From CAYXVB01 sp964467785 (GTDB lineage Bacteria; Bdellovibrionota; UBA1018), in contig CAYXVB010000046.1 in the NCBI GenBank assembly GCA_964467785.1, forward strand, positions 1-22,869: a stretch of 22,869 nucleotides of DNA, given 5' to 3'. The notes under the pieces are model-generated. The model saw nothing but the letters and a program-made list of their open reading frames with translations. It was not told the DNA's origin and did not search any database. Numbering within the stretch: the first letter of the stretch is position 1; each line of letters begins with the position of its first letter. The translations under genes and the position numbers were made by a program. Below are positions 1 to 6,500 of the stretch, piece after piece.

Positions 1-277
1 TACCCAATCAAACGGATGCGTCACCCAAAAACCGGATTTTTCCGGAGCCTGTTAAAGTCACCCTGAAAACCGCGCTTCTAGCGTCGCTTCAACAAGGCCC
101 CACCTTGTCCGCGACCTGGTAACGCATTGCTTTCGTCCCGTCCGGTCGCAGCGAATCGGCCCCCGTGCGCCTGCGACCTGGAGCATCTCGAAGACGAAAC
201 AGGGGATTTTTGCGCCCTGGGCGGCAAGTTTGCGCGCCGAACTGCGAAACCAAACTCAATCTGAAAGTGGAAACCAC
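1..277. other. Left-edge stretch with no convincing gene
   Basis: I find no gene with recognisable protein features here. The short minus-strand reading frames are rich in Arg, Gly and Ser and look like chance frames in G+C-rich DNA. The only structured element is a small hairpin near position 40, listed separately. Confidence 0.4.
27..45 (-). terminator. Possible weak intrinsic terminator, minus strand
   Basis: Read on the minus strand, CCGGA (45-41), an AAAA loop and TCCGG (36-32) form a five-pair stem followed directly by five T (31-27). The stem is short, and no convincing minus-strand gene ends just upstream of it, so this may be coincidence. Confidence 0.25.
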
Positions 278-586
278 ATGAACCCGAGCCCAAATCCGGC
301 GAGCCATCCAGCTCTCCGAAATGAAGAAATCCTGACCCACAAAAGCCTCGAGCGCTTGAAACGTGAGCGGCAGCTCGCTCTGGCGGTCATCCCCGCGCTG
401 GCGACTGTCGCGTTAAAAAAGCGGCCCCGTGCCAAAGCCGGCGCCGTCTTTCATCTCATCCTGCGCGCCATGCGCTCAGTGACGGCCCTGCTGCGTCCGC
501 TCGAACTCTTCCGGGACGTCGGCCCCGGAGAAGCGCGGCAGCCCCGTTATGAGTGGGAGAAGTGGGAAGAAAGGAGATGGGGATAA
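278..586 (+). CDS. Small basic hypothetical protein
   Basis: I do not recognise this protein. From the ATG at 278 it encodes 102 residues; GTGGA lies about six bases before the ATG and could serve as a weak ribosome-binding site. The sequence is basic, with Arg/Lys-rich stretches around an Ala/Leu/Val-rich middle (LALAVIPALATVAL) and a second hydrophobic patch (AVFHLILRAM). It may be membrane-associated or simply a small helical protein, and the C-terminus is Glu/Trp/Arg-rich. An upstream in-frame start at 230 adds 16 residues without a better binding site. It stands alone, 161 bases before the nucleosidase gene. It could also be a chance frame. Confidence 0.35.
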   Translation: MNPSPNPASHPALRNEEILTHKSLERLKRERQLALAVIPALATVALKKRPRAKAGAVFHLILRAMRSVTALLRPLELFRDVGPGEARQPRYEWEKWEERRWG

Positions 587-655
587 CTCTATGATAAAGA
601 CTGAAAAATTAACGGATAGCCGGGCCTTCATCGACTGATCCATCGAACACGAACT

Positions 656-716
656 GGCGCACCGTTCATCCAAAGCCACAAAGGCGCCACGAAGGCATAT
701 GGATAAACGGTGCGTC
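656..716 (+). repeat. Long imperfect inverted repeat upstream of the nucleosidase gene
   Basis: The 15 bases at 658-672 and the 15 at 700-714 are reverse complements with one mismatch (C667 opposite A705). The stem can be extended by a G-U pair (657/715) and a G-C pair (656/716). The 27-base loop contains a small GCC/GGC stem. The hairpin lies 32-92 bases before the nucleosidase start. It is followed by a pyrimidine run that includes TTCTTTT, so it could be a terminator for something upstream, a structured leader, or a protein-binding palindrome. Confidence 0.5.
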
Positions 717-747
717 GTTCTTTTCCCAACCGTGATACAGCGTTTCC

Positions 748-1344
748 ATGCTTCATGCCCATGATCTGCTCGTCGCCATCGCCCTGAAAGAAGAGTCCCA
801 GGGACTTTTTGAAACCCGCGGGATCCCCGTCCTTTACACCGGCCTGGGCAAGCTCAACGCGGCCATTCCCCTGACCCAAGCCCTGATTTCCCGGCCACAA
901 AGGCCCCGCATGGTGATCAACTTCGGCACCGCAGGAAGCCCGGCCTTCCCAACTCATGCGCTCGTGGAGATCACTCGCTTCGTTCAACGCGACATGGATG
1001 TGTCGGCCCTCGGCTTTGCTCCCGGCGTGACGCCTTTTGACGACACCCCGGCGACGCTTGAAGTTCCCAAGCGGCTCAAAAGCCTGCCCAGCGGCACCTG
1101 CGGCACCTGCGGCACGGGAGACCGGTTTGAAACCGGAAGACCACTCGTCGAGTGTGATGTCGTCGACATGGAAGCATTCGCGATGGCCAAGGTCTGCCAT
1201 CATCTGAGCGTGCCCTTCGTCTCGCTCAAATACATTACCGATGGTTCAGACCCTAACGCCCACAATGACTGGGCGGCCAACCTCCCCCGCGCGGCCGCGT
1301 GTTTTATCGAGGCTTACGACGAGCTTCGGGCGCACATCCTGTAA
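748..1344 (+). CDS. 5'-methylthioadenosine/S-adenosylhomocysteine nucleosidase-like protein
   Basis: A 198-residue member of the purine nucleoside phosphorylase/MTAN superfamily. It is expected to hydrolyse the N-glycosidic bond of MTA, SAH or a related nucleoside in the cytosol, for methionine and SAM by-product recycling. Visible motifs are the N-terminal acidic pair (E15-E16), GTAGS (60-64), GTGDRF (about 122-127), the substrate-ribose-binding type VDMEAFA motif with E142, and the late TDGSD with the likely catalytic Asp165. In relatives the middle motif is usually a single CGTGD; here it is preceded by an extra GTC-GTC encoded by a 9-base tandem repeat. There is no clear SD sequence; an extended -10-like TGaTACAGC lies six bases before the ATG. 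Futalosine hydrolase belongs to the same fold and cannot be excluded. The gene stands alone on this strand. Confidence 0.8.
   Translation: MLHAHDLLVAIALKEESQGLFETRGIPVLYTGLGKLNAAIPLTQALISRPQRPRMVINFGTAGSPAFPTHALVEITRFVQRDMDVSALGFAPGVTPFDDTPATLEVPKRLKSLPSGTCGTCGTGDRFETGRPLVECDVVDMEAFAMAKVCHHLSVPFVSLKYITDGSDPNAHNDWAANLPRAAACFIEAYDELRAHIL
1092..1115 (+). repeat. 9-base tandem repeat inside the nucleosidase gene
   Basis: The unit CGGCACCTG occurs twice in direct tandem (1092-1100 and 1101-1109), followed by a partial third copy CGGCAC (1110-1115). In frame it encodes repeated Gly-Thr-Cys immediately before the conserved GTGDRF motif. The repeat preserves the frame. Confidence 0.85.
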
Positions 1345-1373
1345 CCGAGCTCCGGCGCGAAGCGCGGACCGGC

Positions 1374-1865
1374 TCACGACACGCGAAACGCGAGACGGAT
1401 CATCACGACAAGCGCGAGCGACGCGAACAGGATCCCGCCCACGATCAGCGCAAATGGCACCACCACGAGCGGGCGCCCCACGTTTTCCTGAAAAATCATG
1501 TGAAACACGCTCAGGAAAGTGACGTTGATGTAAGCCCCGGTCACCGCAAGACAAGTCGCGAGCCGACCCATCGCCTCACGGGCTCGCTCCGCAGAGGCTA
1601 GCCAATACTGCCGATTGGGAAAGTTGAAACCGATGCCGAAACGCCCGAAGCGCTCTGGCAAGACTTCACGATTTCGCCGCGCATAAAGCGCCAGCCCCGC
1701 GACAAACCCATTGATCAGAAGGAGCAGCACGGAATTGAGCGCGAAAAACGACTCCCGCCCCATCCAGCCATCTACCCGCCCAGCCCAGTCGAAATGCGAG
1801 GCCACCTGCTCCGGAAGCCGGCCTTGTAACCAAAGCAGCACCGAGCAAGCCGTGCCGAAGAGCAC
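1374..1865 (-). CDS. DUF1648/SdpI-like membrane protein
   Basis: A 163-residue predicted inner-membrane protein with about four hydrophobic segments, near residues 2-14, 44-62, 103-125 and 131-158. After the first segment, LPEQVASHFDWAGRVDGW (about 17-34) matches the DUF1648 signature (LPxxVxxHF...GxxDG) found in SdpI-type proteins and orphan membrane proteins. The start used is a GTG. The frame stays open upstream, overlapping the end of the next gene, and an upstream start would give the rather short first helix more residues; I see no better start codon there. It lies just downstream of the histone-like gene on the same strand, about 40 bases away, and is probably co-transcribed with it. 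Its specific role is unknown. Confidence 0.65.
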   Translation of the reverse strand: MLFGTACSVLLWLQGRLPEQVASHFDWAGRVDGWMGRESFFALNSVLLLLINGFVAGLALYARRNREVLPERFGRFGIGFNFPNRQYWLASAERAREAMGRLATCLAVTGAYINVTFLSVFHMIFQENVGRPLVVVPFALIVGGILFASLALVVMIRLAFRVS

Positions 1866-1906
1866 TCCCCAGAGTAATAGCGCCGCGCGTTCGAATCGGA
1901 CGAGAC

Positions 1907-2740
1907 TCAGAATCCGTCGCCTTCGTCGTCGAAGTCGCGCTTGATGGAGTCGATCAGGCCGTCGGCCGAATCGCCCTCGACGTCGAAATCGTCCACCGAC
2001 TCGTCGAGATCCAGATCGTAGATGACCTTGGCGAATTCCTTGTCACCGGCGAGGTCCTGACGGATCGCCTCGATGTACTTGTCGGGATACTTGACGACTA
2101 ACTCTTCAATGTACTGATTGAGCTTGCCTTCCTTGAGGATGAGCTCCTTGCGCTTAATTTTCTTCCAGTTCTTGATGTAATGAAGCCGGCAGTATCCCCC
2201 GGTGGTCGAGAGCCCCTCGCAGGCGACTTCGCGACAGACCGCCTCGACTTCGACGGTTTTGCGCGTGACCAGGTGACCCGAAGCGCCGCCCGACTTGCTC
2301 TTGGCGATCGGGGCAGGAGCAGCGACCTTCTTGCTCAGCGCGGGAGCCGCGTGCTTGTGCGGTTCCGCCTTGGCGTGAACTTTATGCGGTGCGGGAACGA
2401 TGTGTTTGCTCTTGTTGTGCTGGCCGCTGTGACTCATGCCAGCCTTATCGGTAGAACGGCCAGCAACTTGCGCCTTAGGTGCGGGCTTTCTGCCTTTTCC
2501 GCCGTGTGCGGGATGCGCTCCGTGTCCTTTATGTGCCATCGGCTTGCCGGCCGCTTTCTCATGCTTGTGAGGGTGAGCATGGGCCTTTTTGGCATCCTTT
2601 GATCCCTGTACGCTGTGAGTGCCATGGGATCCATGGGAGTGACTGCCCTTGATGGCCGACTTCGCGAATTTCTTGGCGGCGGCCATGGCTTTGGCAAGCT
2701 GAGAGGACTTTTTGGAGCCGGAAGCTTTTTGGGCTTTCAT
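1907..2740 (-). CDS. Histone H1-like Lys/Ala/His-rich protein with a CxxxxC-x9-CxxH motif
   Basis: A protein of about 277 residues with three parts. Residues 1 to about 155 are a low-complexity basic tail rich in Lys, Ala, His, Gly and Ser, resembling bacterial histone-H1-like proteins. A small putative zinc knuckle follows (C171, C176, C186, H189, numbered from the GTG two codons upstream), like the CxxxxC-x9-CxxHY modules seen in some phage HNH proteins. The rest is a helical, charged domain (IKNWKKIKRKE onward) ending in a very acidic tail (VDDFDVEGD, DFDDEGDGF). The ATG at 2740 is preferred over the in-frame GTG at 2746 because CAGGTGA lies correctly before it. A nucleoid-associated or RNA-binding role is inferred from charge and the zinc-like motif, not demonstrated. 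It is divergent from nagA. Confidence 0.7.
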   Translation of the reverse strand: MKAQKASGSKKSSQLAKAMAAAKKFAKSAIKGSHSHGSHGTHSVQGSKDAKKAHAHPHKHEKAAGKPMAHKGHGAHPAHGGKGRKPAPKAQVAGRSTDKAGMSHSGQHNKSKHIVPAPHKVHAKAEPHKHAAPALSKKVAAPAPIAKSKSGGASGHLVTRKTVEVEAVCREVACEGLSTTGGYCRLHYIKNWKKIKRKELILKEGKLNQYIEELVVKYPDKYIEAIRQDLAGDKEFAKVIYDLDLDESVDDFDVEGDSADGLIDSIKRDFDDEGDGF

Positions 2741-2824
2741 ATTCACCTGTGAGGGTCTGGAGCCTAGCGCAAAGACAAACCATTCCTGGCTTGCGCGGCT
2801 CGGGTAACATGCTAGGAAGATTGG

Positions 2825-4003
2825 GTGCCACGCCTAAATGCTCGCGTCAAGAACAAATCAGTCAGCCGTTCTCTTCGAGTGATGAGAAAAAAACCAACAG
2901 GTTCCGCCGTTTCAACCCGGCTCACCCGCGCCCTTCCGGGACCGATCGACCTCCATTTTCACGGCGCATTGGGCGTGGACTTCATGAGCGCACGCGAAGC
3001 CCAACTCGAGGATCTCCGCCAGGAGCTCGGGCAGCGCGGACTGACGGGCTTCTGTGCGACGACGCTATCGGTTGAAGCGGCGCCGCTGGCGGAAACCGTG
3101 TCGCGCCTCGGTCCCTGGATTCGGAAAATCCATGGTCGACTCGACCATGAAACTTCCGGACAGCGTCTGGGCGCCCTTCCACTCGGAATTCATCTCGAAG
3201 GCCCCTTCCTCAGCCCTGATGCACGCGGGGCGCATCCTCCGGGAGCAATTCGCCCCATCCATCTCGCCGAACTCGACTCTCTTTGGGAACTCAGCCGAGG
3301 AACCCTCAAAATCCTTACCGTTGCGCCTGAAACCCTATCCGCCGATGACCTTCGTAGATTGGTGTTGTGGTGCAAGATCCGCGAGATTCATCTTTCATTA
3401 GGACACAGCCGGGCCACCGAAACCCAGGCCCGCGACGCCTTTGATACAGGCTTTTCAGGAATCACGCATGCCTGGAATGCCATGGCGTTTCATCACCGTG
3501 AGCCCGGCCCGCTTGGAGCAGCCTTGGGACGCAAAGACGTATCTGTTGAGCTGATTGTCGACCAGATCCATGTCCACCCCACCCTCCTGCGATGGACGGA
3601 AGTCCTGCATCAAAACGCGCCTCTCTGCTGGATTTCGGATGGGGCGCCAGCGGCAGGCCTTCGTGACGGCGAGCTCACTTCGTTTGGCCCATTGACTATC
3701 CACTCCCTCCAAGGCGCTTGCCGGATTGTGACCCCAAACGGGCAAGATGGCGGATTGGCCGGAGGCGGCCTCCTGCTCCCCGATTGCTTTGCCCGTCAGG
3801 TCGAACTGGAGTCCACTCGAACGGGCACCCCGCCAGAACCATTGATCTCTCGATTCCTACCTTTTGTTTCCCGCCATCCTCAAAAAACTCTCGGAATCAC
3901 GGCGAGATCACCGCTCGGTCGGGCCATCTCCCGACGCCTGGTCCGTTGGAGGATCGACCCCAACTCACCGAGCCGGATCAGCCCAGCACCTCAGTTTTTG
4001 TAA
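2825..4003 (+). CDS. nagA: N-acetylglucosamine-6-phosphate deacetylase
   Basis: A 392-residue amidohydrolase that deacetylates GlcNAc-6-phosphate to glucosamine-6-phosphate in cytosolic amino-sugar recycling. Motifs in order are PGPIDLHFHG with the metal-site H44 and H46, LGIHLEGPF with E125, GHSRAT with H194, GITHAWNAM with H215, REPGPLGAAL, DQIHVHP with H249, and ISDGAP with the catalytic Asp272 (VTDA in E. coli). The GTG start is supported by AGGAAG five bases upstream; an in-frame ATG at 2882 has no such site. Only about 38 residues precede the PGPIDLH strand, against roughly 50-60 in typical NagA, so the N-terminal part of the small beta-sandwich domain appears reduced. No nagB or PTS gene is adjacent. 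The next gene, yceD, is 59 bases downstream. Confidence 0.85.
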   Translation: MPRLNARVKNKSVSRSLRVMRKKPTGSAVSTRLTRALPGPIDLHFHGALGVDFMSAREAQLEDLRQELGQRGLTGFCATTLSVEAAPLAETVSRLGPWIRKIHGRLDHETSGQRLGALPLGIHLEGPFLSPDARGAHPPGAIRPIHLAELDSLWELSRGTLKILTVAPETLSADDLRRLVLWCKIREIHLSLGHSRATETQARDAFDTGFSGITHAWNAMAFHHREPGPLGAALGRKDVSVELIVDQIHVHPTLLRWTEVLHQNAPLCWISDGAPAAGLRDGELTSFGPLTIHSLQGACRIVTPNGQDGGLAGGGLLLPDCFARQVELESTRTGTPPEPLISRFLPFVSRHPQKTLGITARSPLGRAISRRLVRWRIDPNSPSRISPAPQFL

Positions 4004-4062
4004 TTGACTGCGACCCCAGGCGCGGCTAATGTCCGACAACTCGAAACCGTTAAAGGGATTTC

Positions 4063-4770
4063 ATGCGGATTTACCTTCACGAAATCACAGATCAGGAGAT
4101 GGAATACGACTTCACTCAGAATGACTCCTGGGTGATCGAAGCCGTCGAACGCGTGGATGAAGAGCCTTGGCACACAGCCAAGCCTGCTCCCTCGGCCGTT
4201 GTCCGTCCCGCGTCTGCTGCGCCTCTTAAGACGCCGGGAAGCCCGCCCCGTACGGTCGAAGCCCATCTGTCTTTGCGCAAAGTGGACGAAGTCATTGTCA
4301 TTTCGGGCAACATCCACACCAGCGTGCGCCTACTGTGCAGCCGCTGTGCGACCCCATTTGATCTCGAGTGTAATCCCAGAATTTCGGCTCTGTTCTGCAA
4401 AGATCCCGTGATGGCCGGCGTGGCTCATATCCAAGAGTCCGGACGCAACAAAGGCAAACCCACCGGGCAGACCAAAGGTTTCGCCCGCCATGCCCACGAT
4501 GAGTCGTCCGATCACGAGGAAGGCGCCGGTGGCGCTGGGATGGATCTCGATATCACTTATCTTTCGGAGGATTACATCGAACTCGGTGACATCCTCACGG
4601 AACAGCTGCAGCTTCAGGTTCCTTTTCAGCCGCTTTGTGGCGCTGAGTGCAAGGGGCTTTGCCTCAACTGCGGCACCGACCTCAACTCTGGACGCTGCGC
4701 ATGTGCCAAGCTCAACAAAGCTTCGCCGTTTGCCGCGCTCCAAAGCCTGAAGCCGGAGTTGAAGCTGTAA
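4063..4770 (+). CDS. yceD: YceD/DUF177 family protein (23S rRNA accumulation protein)
   Basis: A 235-residue DUF177 protein. Members of this family are encoded next to rpmF and are linked to 23S rRNA/large-subunit biogenesis. The features are a beta-rich N-terminus (MRIYLHEITDQ), a first cysteine pair (C92, C95 in LLCSRCATPF), a charged Gly/His/Glu insertion (about 128-160), and the diagnostic C-terminal cluster LCGAECKGLCLNCG with C192, C196, C200 and C203, followed by CAC (C212, C214). The cysteines suggest a metal site. The insertion makes it longer than the roughly 170-residue E. coli protein. AAAGGGA before the ATG is a good binding site. rpmF follows 146 bases downstream, and the spacer contains hairpins that could regulate it. 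Confidence 0.85.
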   Translation: MRIYLHEITDQEMEYDFTQNDSWVIEAVERVDEEPWHTAKPAPSAVVRPASAAPLKTPGSPPRTVEAHLSLRKVDEVIVISGNIHTSVRLLCSRCATPFDLECNPRISALFCKDPVMAGVAHIQESGRNKGKPTGQTKGFARHAHDESSDHEEGAGGAGMDLDITYLSEDYIELGDILTEQLQLQVPFQPLCGAECKGLCLNCGTDLNSGRCACAKLNKASPFAALQSLKPELKL

Positions 4771-4780
4771 GAAATGAGTG

Positions 4781-4794
4781 CAGCCGAAAGGCTG
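4781..4794 (+). promoter_or_regulatory. GNRA-capped small hairpin in the yceD-rpmF spacer
   Basis: CAGCC (4781-4785), the loop GAAA and GGCTG (4790-4794) form a perfect five-pair stem closed by a GNRA tetraloop. It stands nine bases before the terminator-like hairpin, so the two together could form a structured leader for rpmF. The function is inferred from structure only. Confidence 0.35.
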
Positions 4795-4803
4795 AAGACT
4801 GTG

Positions 4804-4828
4804 CCGGCGAGCGATTGCCGGTTTTTTT
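4804..4828 (+). terminator. Intrinsic-terminator-like hairpin upstream of rpmF
   Basis: CCGGC (4804-4808) pairs with GCCGG (4817-4821) and is followed by seven T (4822-4828). The stem is only five pairs, so it would be weak or partial. A second GCCGG at 4832-4836 could compete for the same CCGGC, which would fit attenuation between yceD and rpmF rather than full termination. Confidence 0.45.
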
Positions 4829-4916
4829 GTGGCCGGAAATGGCCGACTGTTTGCGGTAAAAAAGCCGCTAGCGAAAGTGCCGCCGCCCTGGGCGTCGGAT
4901 TTTAAAGGAGAAGAAA

Positions 4917-5117
4917 ATGGCAACCCCGAAGAAAAAGATTTCCCGTAGCCGCCGCAACATGCGCCGTTTCGCCGCTGGCAAGCGCGCCGTGCACGCCGCT
5001 GTGACCGCGACCACCGACGGCGCTCAGACCCGCACTCATCGCATCACGATGGCCATGGTCCGCGAAGGCCGCCAGCTCGAGATGACCGCGAAGGCTCGCA
5101 AGGCCGCTAAAGCCTGA
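4917..5117 (+). CDS. rpmF: 50S ribosomal protein L32
   Basis: A 66-residue highly basic protein starting MATPKKKISRSRRNMRRF, which matches the conserved start of bacterial L32 (KxxxSRSRRxxRR); its position after yceD supports this. The remainder (VTATTDGAQTRTHRITMAM..EGRQLE) is diverged, and there are no cysteines. It is therefore the cysteine-less, zinc-independent form rather than the CxxC...CxxC form. It is a structural component of the large ribosomal subunit. A strong AAAGGAGAAG sits just before the ATG. plsX would commonly follow rpmF, but here fabH is next after 288 bases. Confidence 0.85.
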   Translation: MATPKKKISRSRRNMRRFAAGKRAVHAAVTATTDGAQTRTHRITMAMVREGRQLEMTAKARKAAKA

Positions 5118-5125
5118 TTGCTCGA

Positions 5126-5148
5126 CCGACGACTTCAACGTCGGGTTT
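5126..5148 (+). terminator. Hairpin after rpmF, possible terminator
   Basis: CCGACG (5126-5131) and CGTCGG (5139-5144) form a perfect six-pair stem with a seven-base loop, eight bases after the rpmF stop codon. The following T run is short (GTTTCG), so termination would be inefficient. Confidence 0.4.
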
Positions 5149-5376
5149 CGCGAGGTCTAACGGCCCAAGTGAAACACACATCTCGACTTTACAGCATTCA
5201 CACCGTACAGCCGTTACCGGGTCGCAGTAAGTTCGCGGCCCGGGCGGCGTCGGTGCGTCTGAAATGGCTCGTTTTGAAAACCTTGACGTGGGACCTGAGG
5301 TTGGGCAGGTTGTCCGGGCCAAACCGATTTGTCTCCAACCGGGATCCGCGCCCCGGGCGATTGTCCGCCTGAGTTG

Positions 5377-5402
5377 CAGGTCCTCATTCGCGAGGTAACC
5401 TG
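5377..5402 (+). promoter_or_regulatory. Hairpin containing the fabH Shine-Dalgarno sequence
   Basis: CAGGT (5377-5381) and CCTC (5382-5385) can pair with ACCTG (5398-5402) and GAGG (5392-5395), giving nine pairs with a two-base bulge (5396-5397) and a six-base loop. The GAGG is the apparent ribosome-binding site of fabH, whose TTG start is at 5406. Pairing would hide it. A role in translational control is inference. Confidence 0.4.
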
Positions 5403-5405
5403 ATT

Positions 5406-6434
5406 TTGCTGTCCCCCAACGCTTCGACCTCCTCCCCCCGCTACGCCACCCGCATCACCGGAACGGGTTCCGCTTTCCCCAAAACCATCGTCACCAACGA
5501 CGACCTCGCCAAGAAGCTCGACACCAGCGATGATTGGATCCGAGAGCGCACAGGCATTCGCGAACGCCGAATCGCCGAGAAGGGTAATCCCGAGGAGAGC
5601 AATTCCTCCCTCGCGGCCAAAGCGGCGATGAAAGCGCTCGAAATGGCCGGCAAGACCGCCCAAGACATCGACTTCATTCTATACGGATCGGTCTCTCCTG
5701 ACCAACCGGTACCGGCTTCCCACTGCCATCTTCAGCGCAAGCTCGGCGCGTTCCAGGCCTGGGGCATGGACATCAATACCGCTTGCTCGAGCTTTCTCTT
5801 CGCACTTGCGACCGCGGATCAGTTCATCCGCAATGGACAAGGCAAGACCGCGCTCATCATCGGCGCCGAAGTACTCAGCGGAATCACCAACTGGAACGAT
5901 CGCGGCTCGTGCATCTTGTTTGGCGACGCCGCCGGTGCAGTGGTCGTCGAACGCTGCGAACCGGATTCGCCGGGCCGTATCCTTTCCAGCCACCTCGGGA
6001 CTGACGGCACGCTTTACGACTTGCTCGAGATCAAGAGCGGCGGTTCGTTCATGGAGACAACGGCTGAGGCGCATGCCGCCGGGCTCGACAAAATGACCAT
6101 GAAGGGACGGGACATGTTCAAGAACGCCGTCCGCACTCTGGCGGAGTTCGCCGACAAGGCGCTTACCGCCAATGGGATGACCTTGGATCAACTCGATTGG
6201 ATCATTCCGCACCAGGCCAATCTCCGGATTATTGAAGCCGTGGCCAAGCGCCTGGAGTGTCCGATGGAGAAGGTCCTGGTCAACGTGGATCGTTACGGCA
6301 ATACCTCCTCGGCCACCGTACCGACAATGCTCGACGAAGCAGTGAGGGACGGCCGGATCAAGCCTGGACAGACCGTGCTTTTTGACGTCTTTGGCGCGGG
6401 CCTGACCTACGGCTCTATTCTGGTGAGGATGTAA
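5406..6434 (+). CDS. fabH: 3-oxoacyl-ACP synthase III (KASIII)
   Basis: A 342-residue condensing enzyme that starts type II fatty acid synthesis by joining an acyl-CoA primer to malonyl-ACP. The FabH signature is clear: RITGTGSAFPK, TSDDWIRERTGIRERRIA, the nucleophile C127 in NTACSSF, H269 in WIIPHQAN, and N299 in DRYGNTS, which complete the Cys-His-Asn triad. DVFGAGLTYGSIL closes the protein as expected. The start is a TTG with GAGG about ten bases upstream; it adds about 15 residues before the usual first strand. The gene heads the fabH-fabD-fabG-acpP-fabF cluster and has a predicted hairpin over its ribosome-binding site. Confidence 0.95.
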   Translation: MLSPNASTSSPRYATRITGTGSAFPKTIVTNDDLAKKLDTSDDWIRERTGIRERRIAEKGNPEESNSSLAAKAAMKALEMAGKTAQDIDFILYGSVSPDQPVPASHCHLQRKLGAFQAWGMDINTACSSFLFALATADQFIRNGQGKTALIIGAEVLSGITNWNDRGSCILFGDAAGAVVVERCEPDSPGRILSSHLGTDGTLYDLLEIKSGGSFMETTAEAHAAGLDKMTMKGRDMFKNAVRTLAEFADKALTANGMTLDQLDWIIPHQANLRIIEAVAKRLECPMEKVLVNVDRYGNTSSATVPTMLDEAVRDGRIKPGQTVLFDVFGAGLTYGSILVRM

Positions 6435-6500
6435 CGGCCCGCATGCACGCTGCGCGGCCTCGGTATCAACAAGCTAGACCGAATTGAGGAGAATGGACTC

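Larger units (their letters stand above)
5118..5405. other. rpmF-fabH spacer where plsX is often found
   Basis: These 288 bases separate rpmF from fabH. I see no PlsX-like sequence (the DAMGGD start is absent in all frames examined). An open frame at 5118-5372 is Arg/Leu/Ser-rich with no start signal and looks accidental. The region holds a terminator-like hairpin right after rpmF, a possible -35 TTGACG (5283-5288) with a poor -10 17 bases later, and the SD-containing hairpin before fabH. Confidence 0.5.

Noticed and set aside
656..747. SAH or SAM riboswitch before the nucleosidase gene
   Set aside because: The inverted repeat is strong, but I could not match its loop or flanks to the conserved core of any SAM or SAH riboswitch I know.
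628..1203. Long minus-strand frame opposite the nucleosidase gene
   Set aside because: It is antisense to a gene with clear catalytic motifs and has the Gly/Arg/His-rich look of a shadow frame in G+C-rich DNA.
5118..5372. 84-codon frame after rpmF as a gene
   Set aside because: It overlaps the post-rpmF hairpin, has no ribosome-binding site, an Arg/Leu/Ser-rich composition and no recognisable domain.
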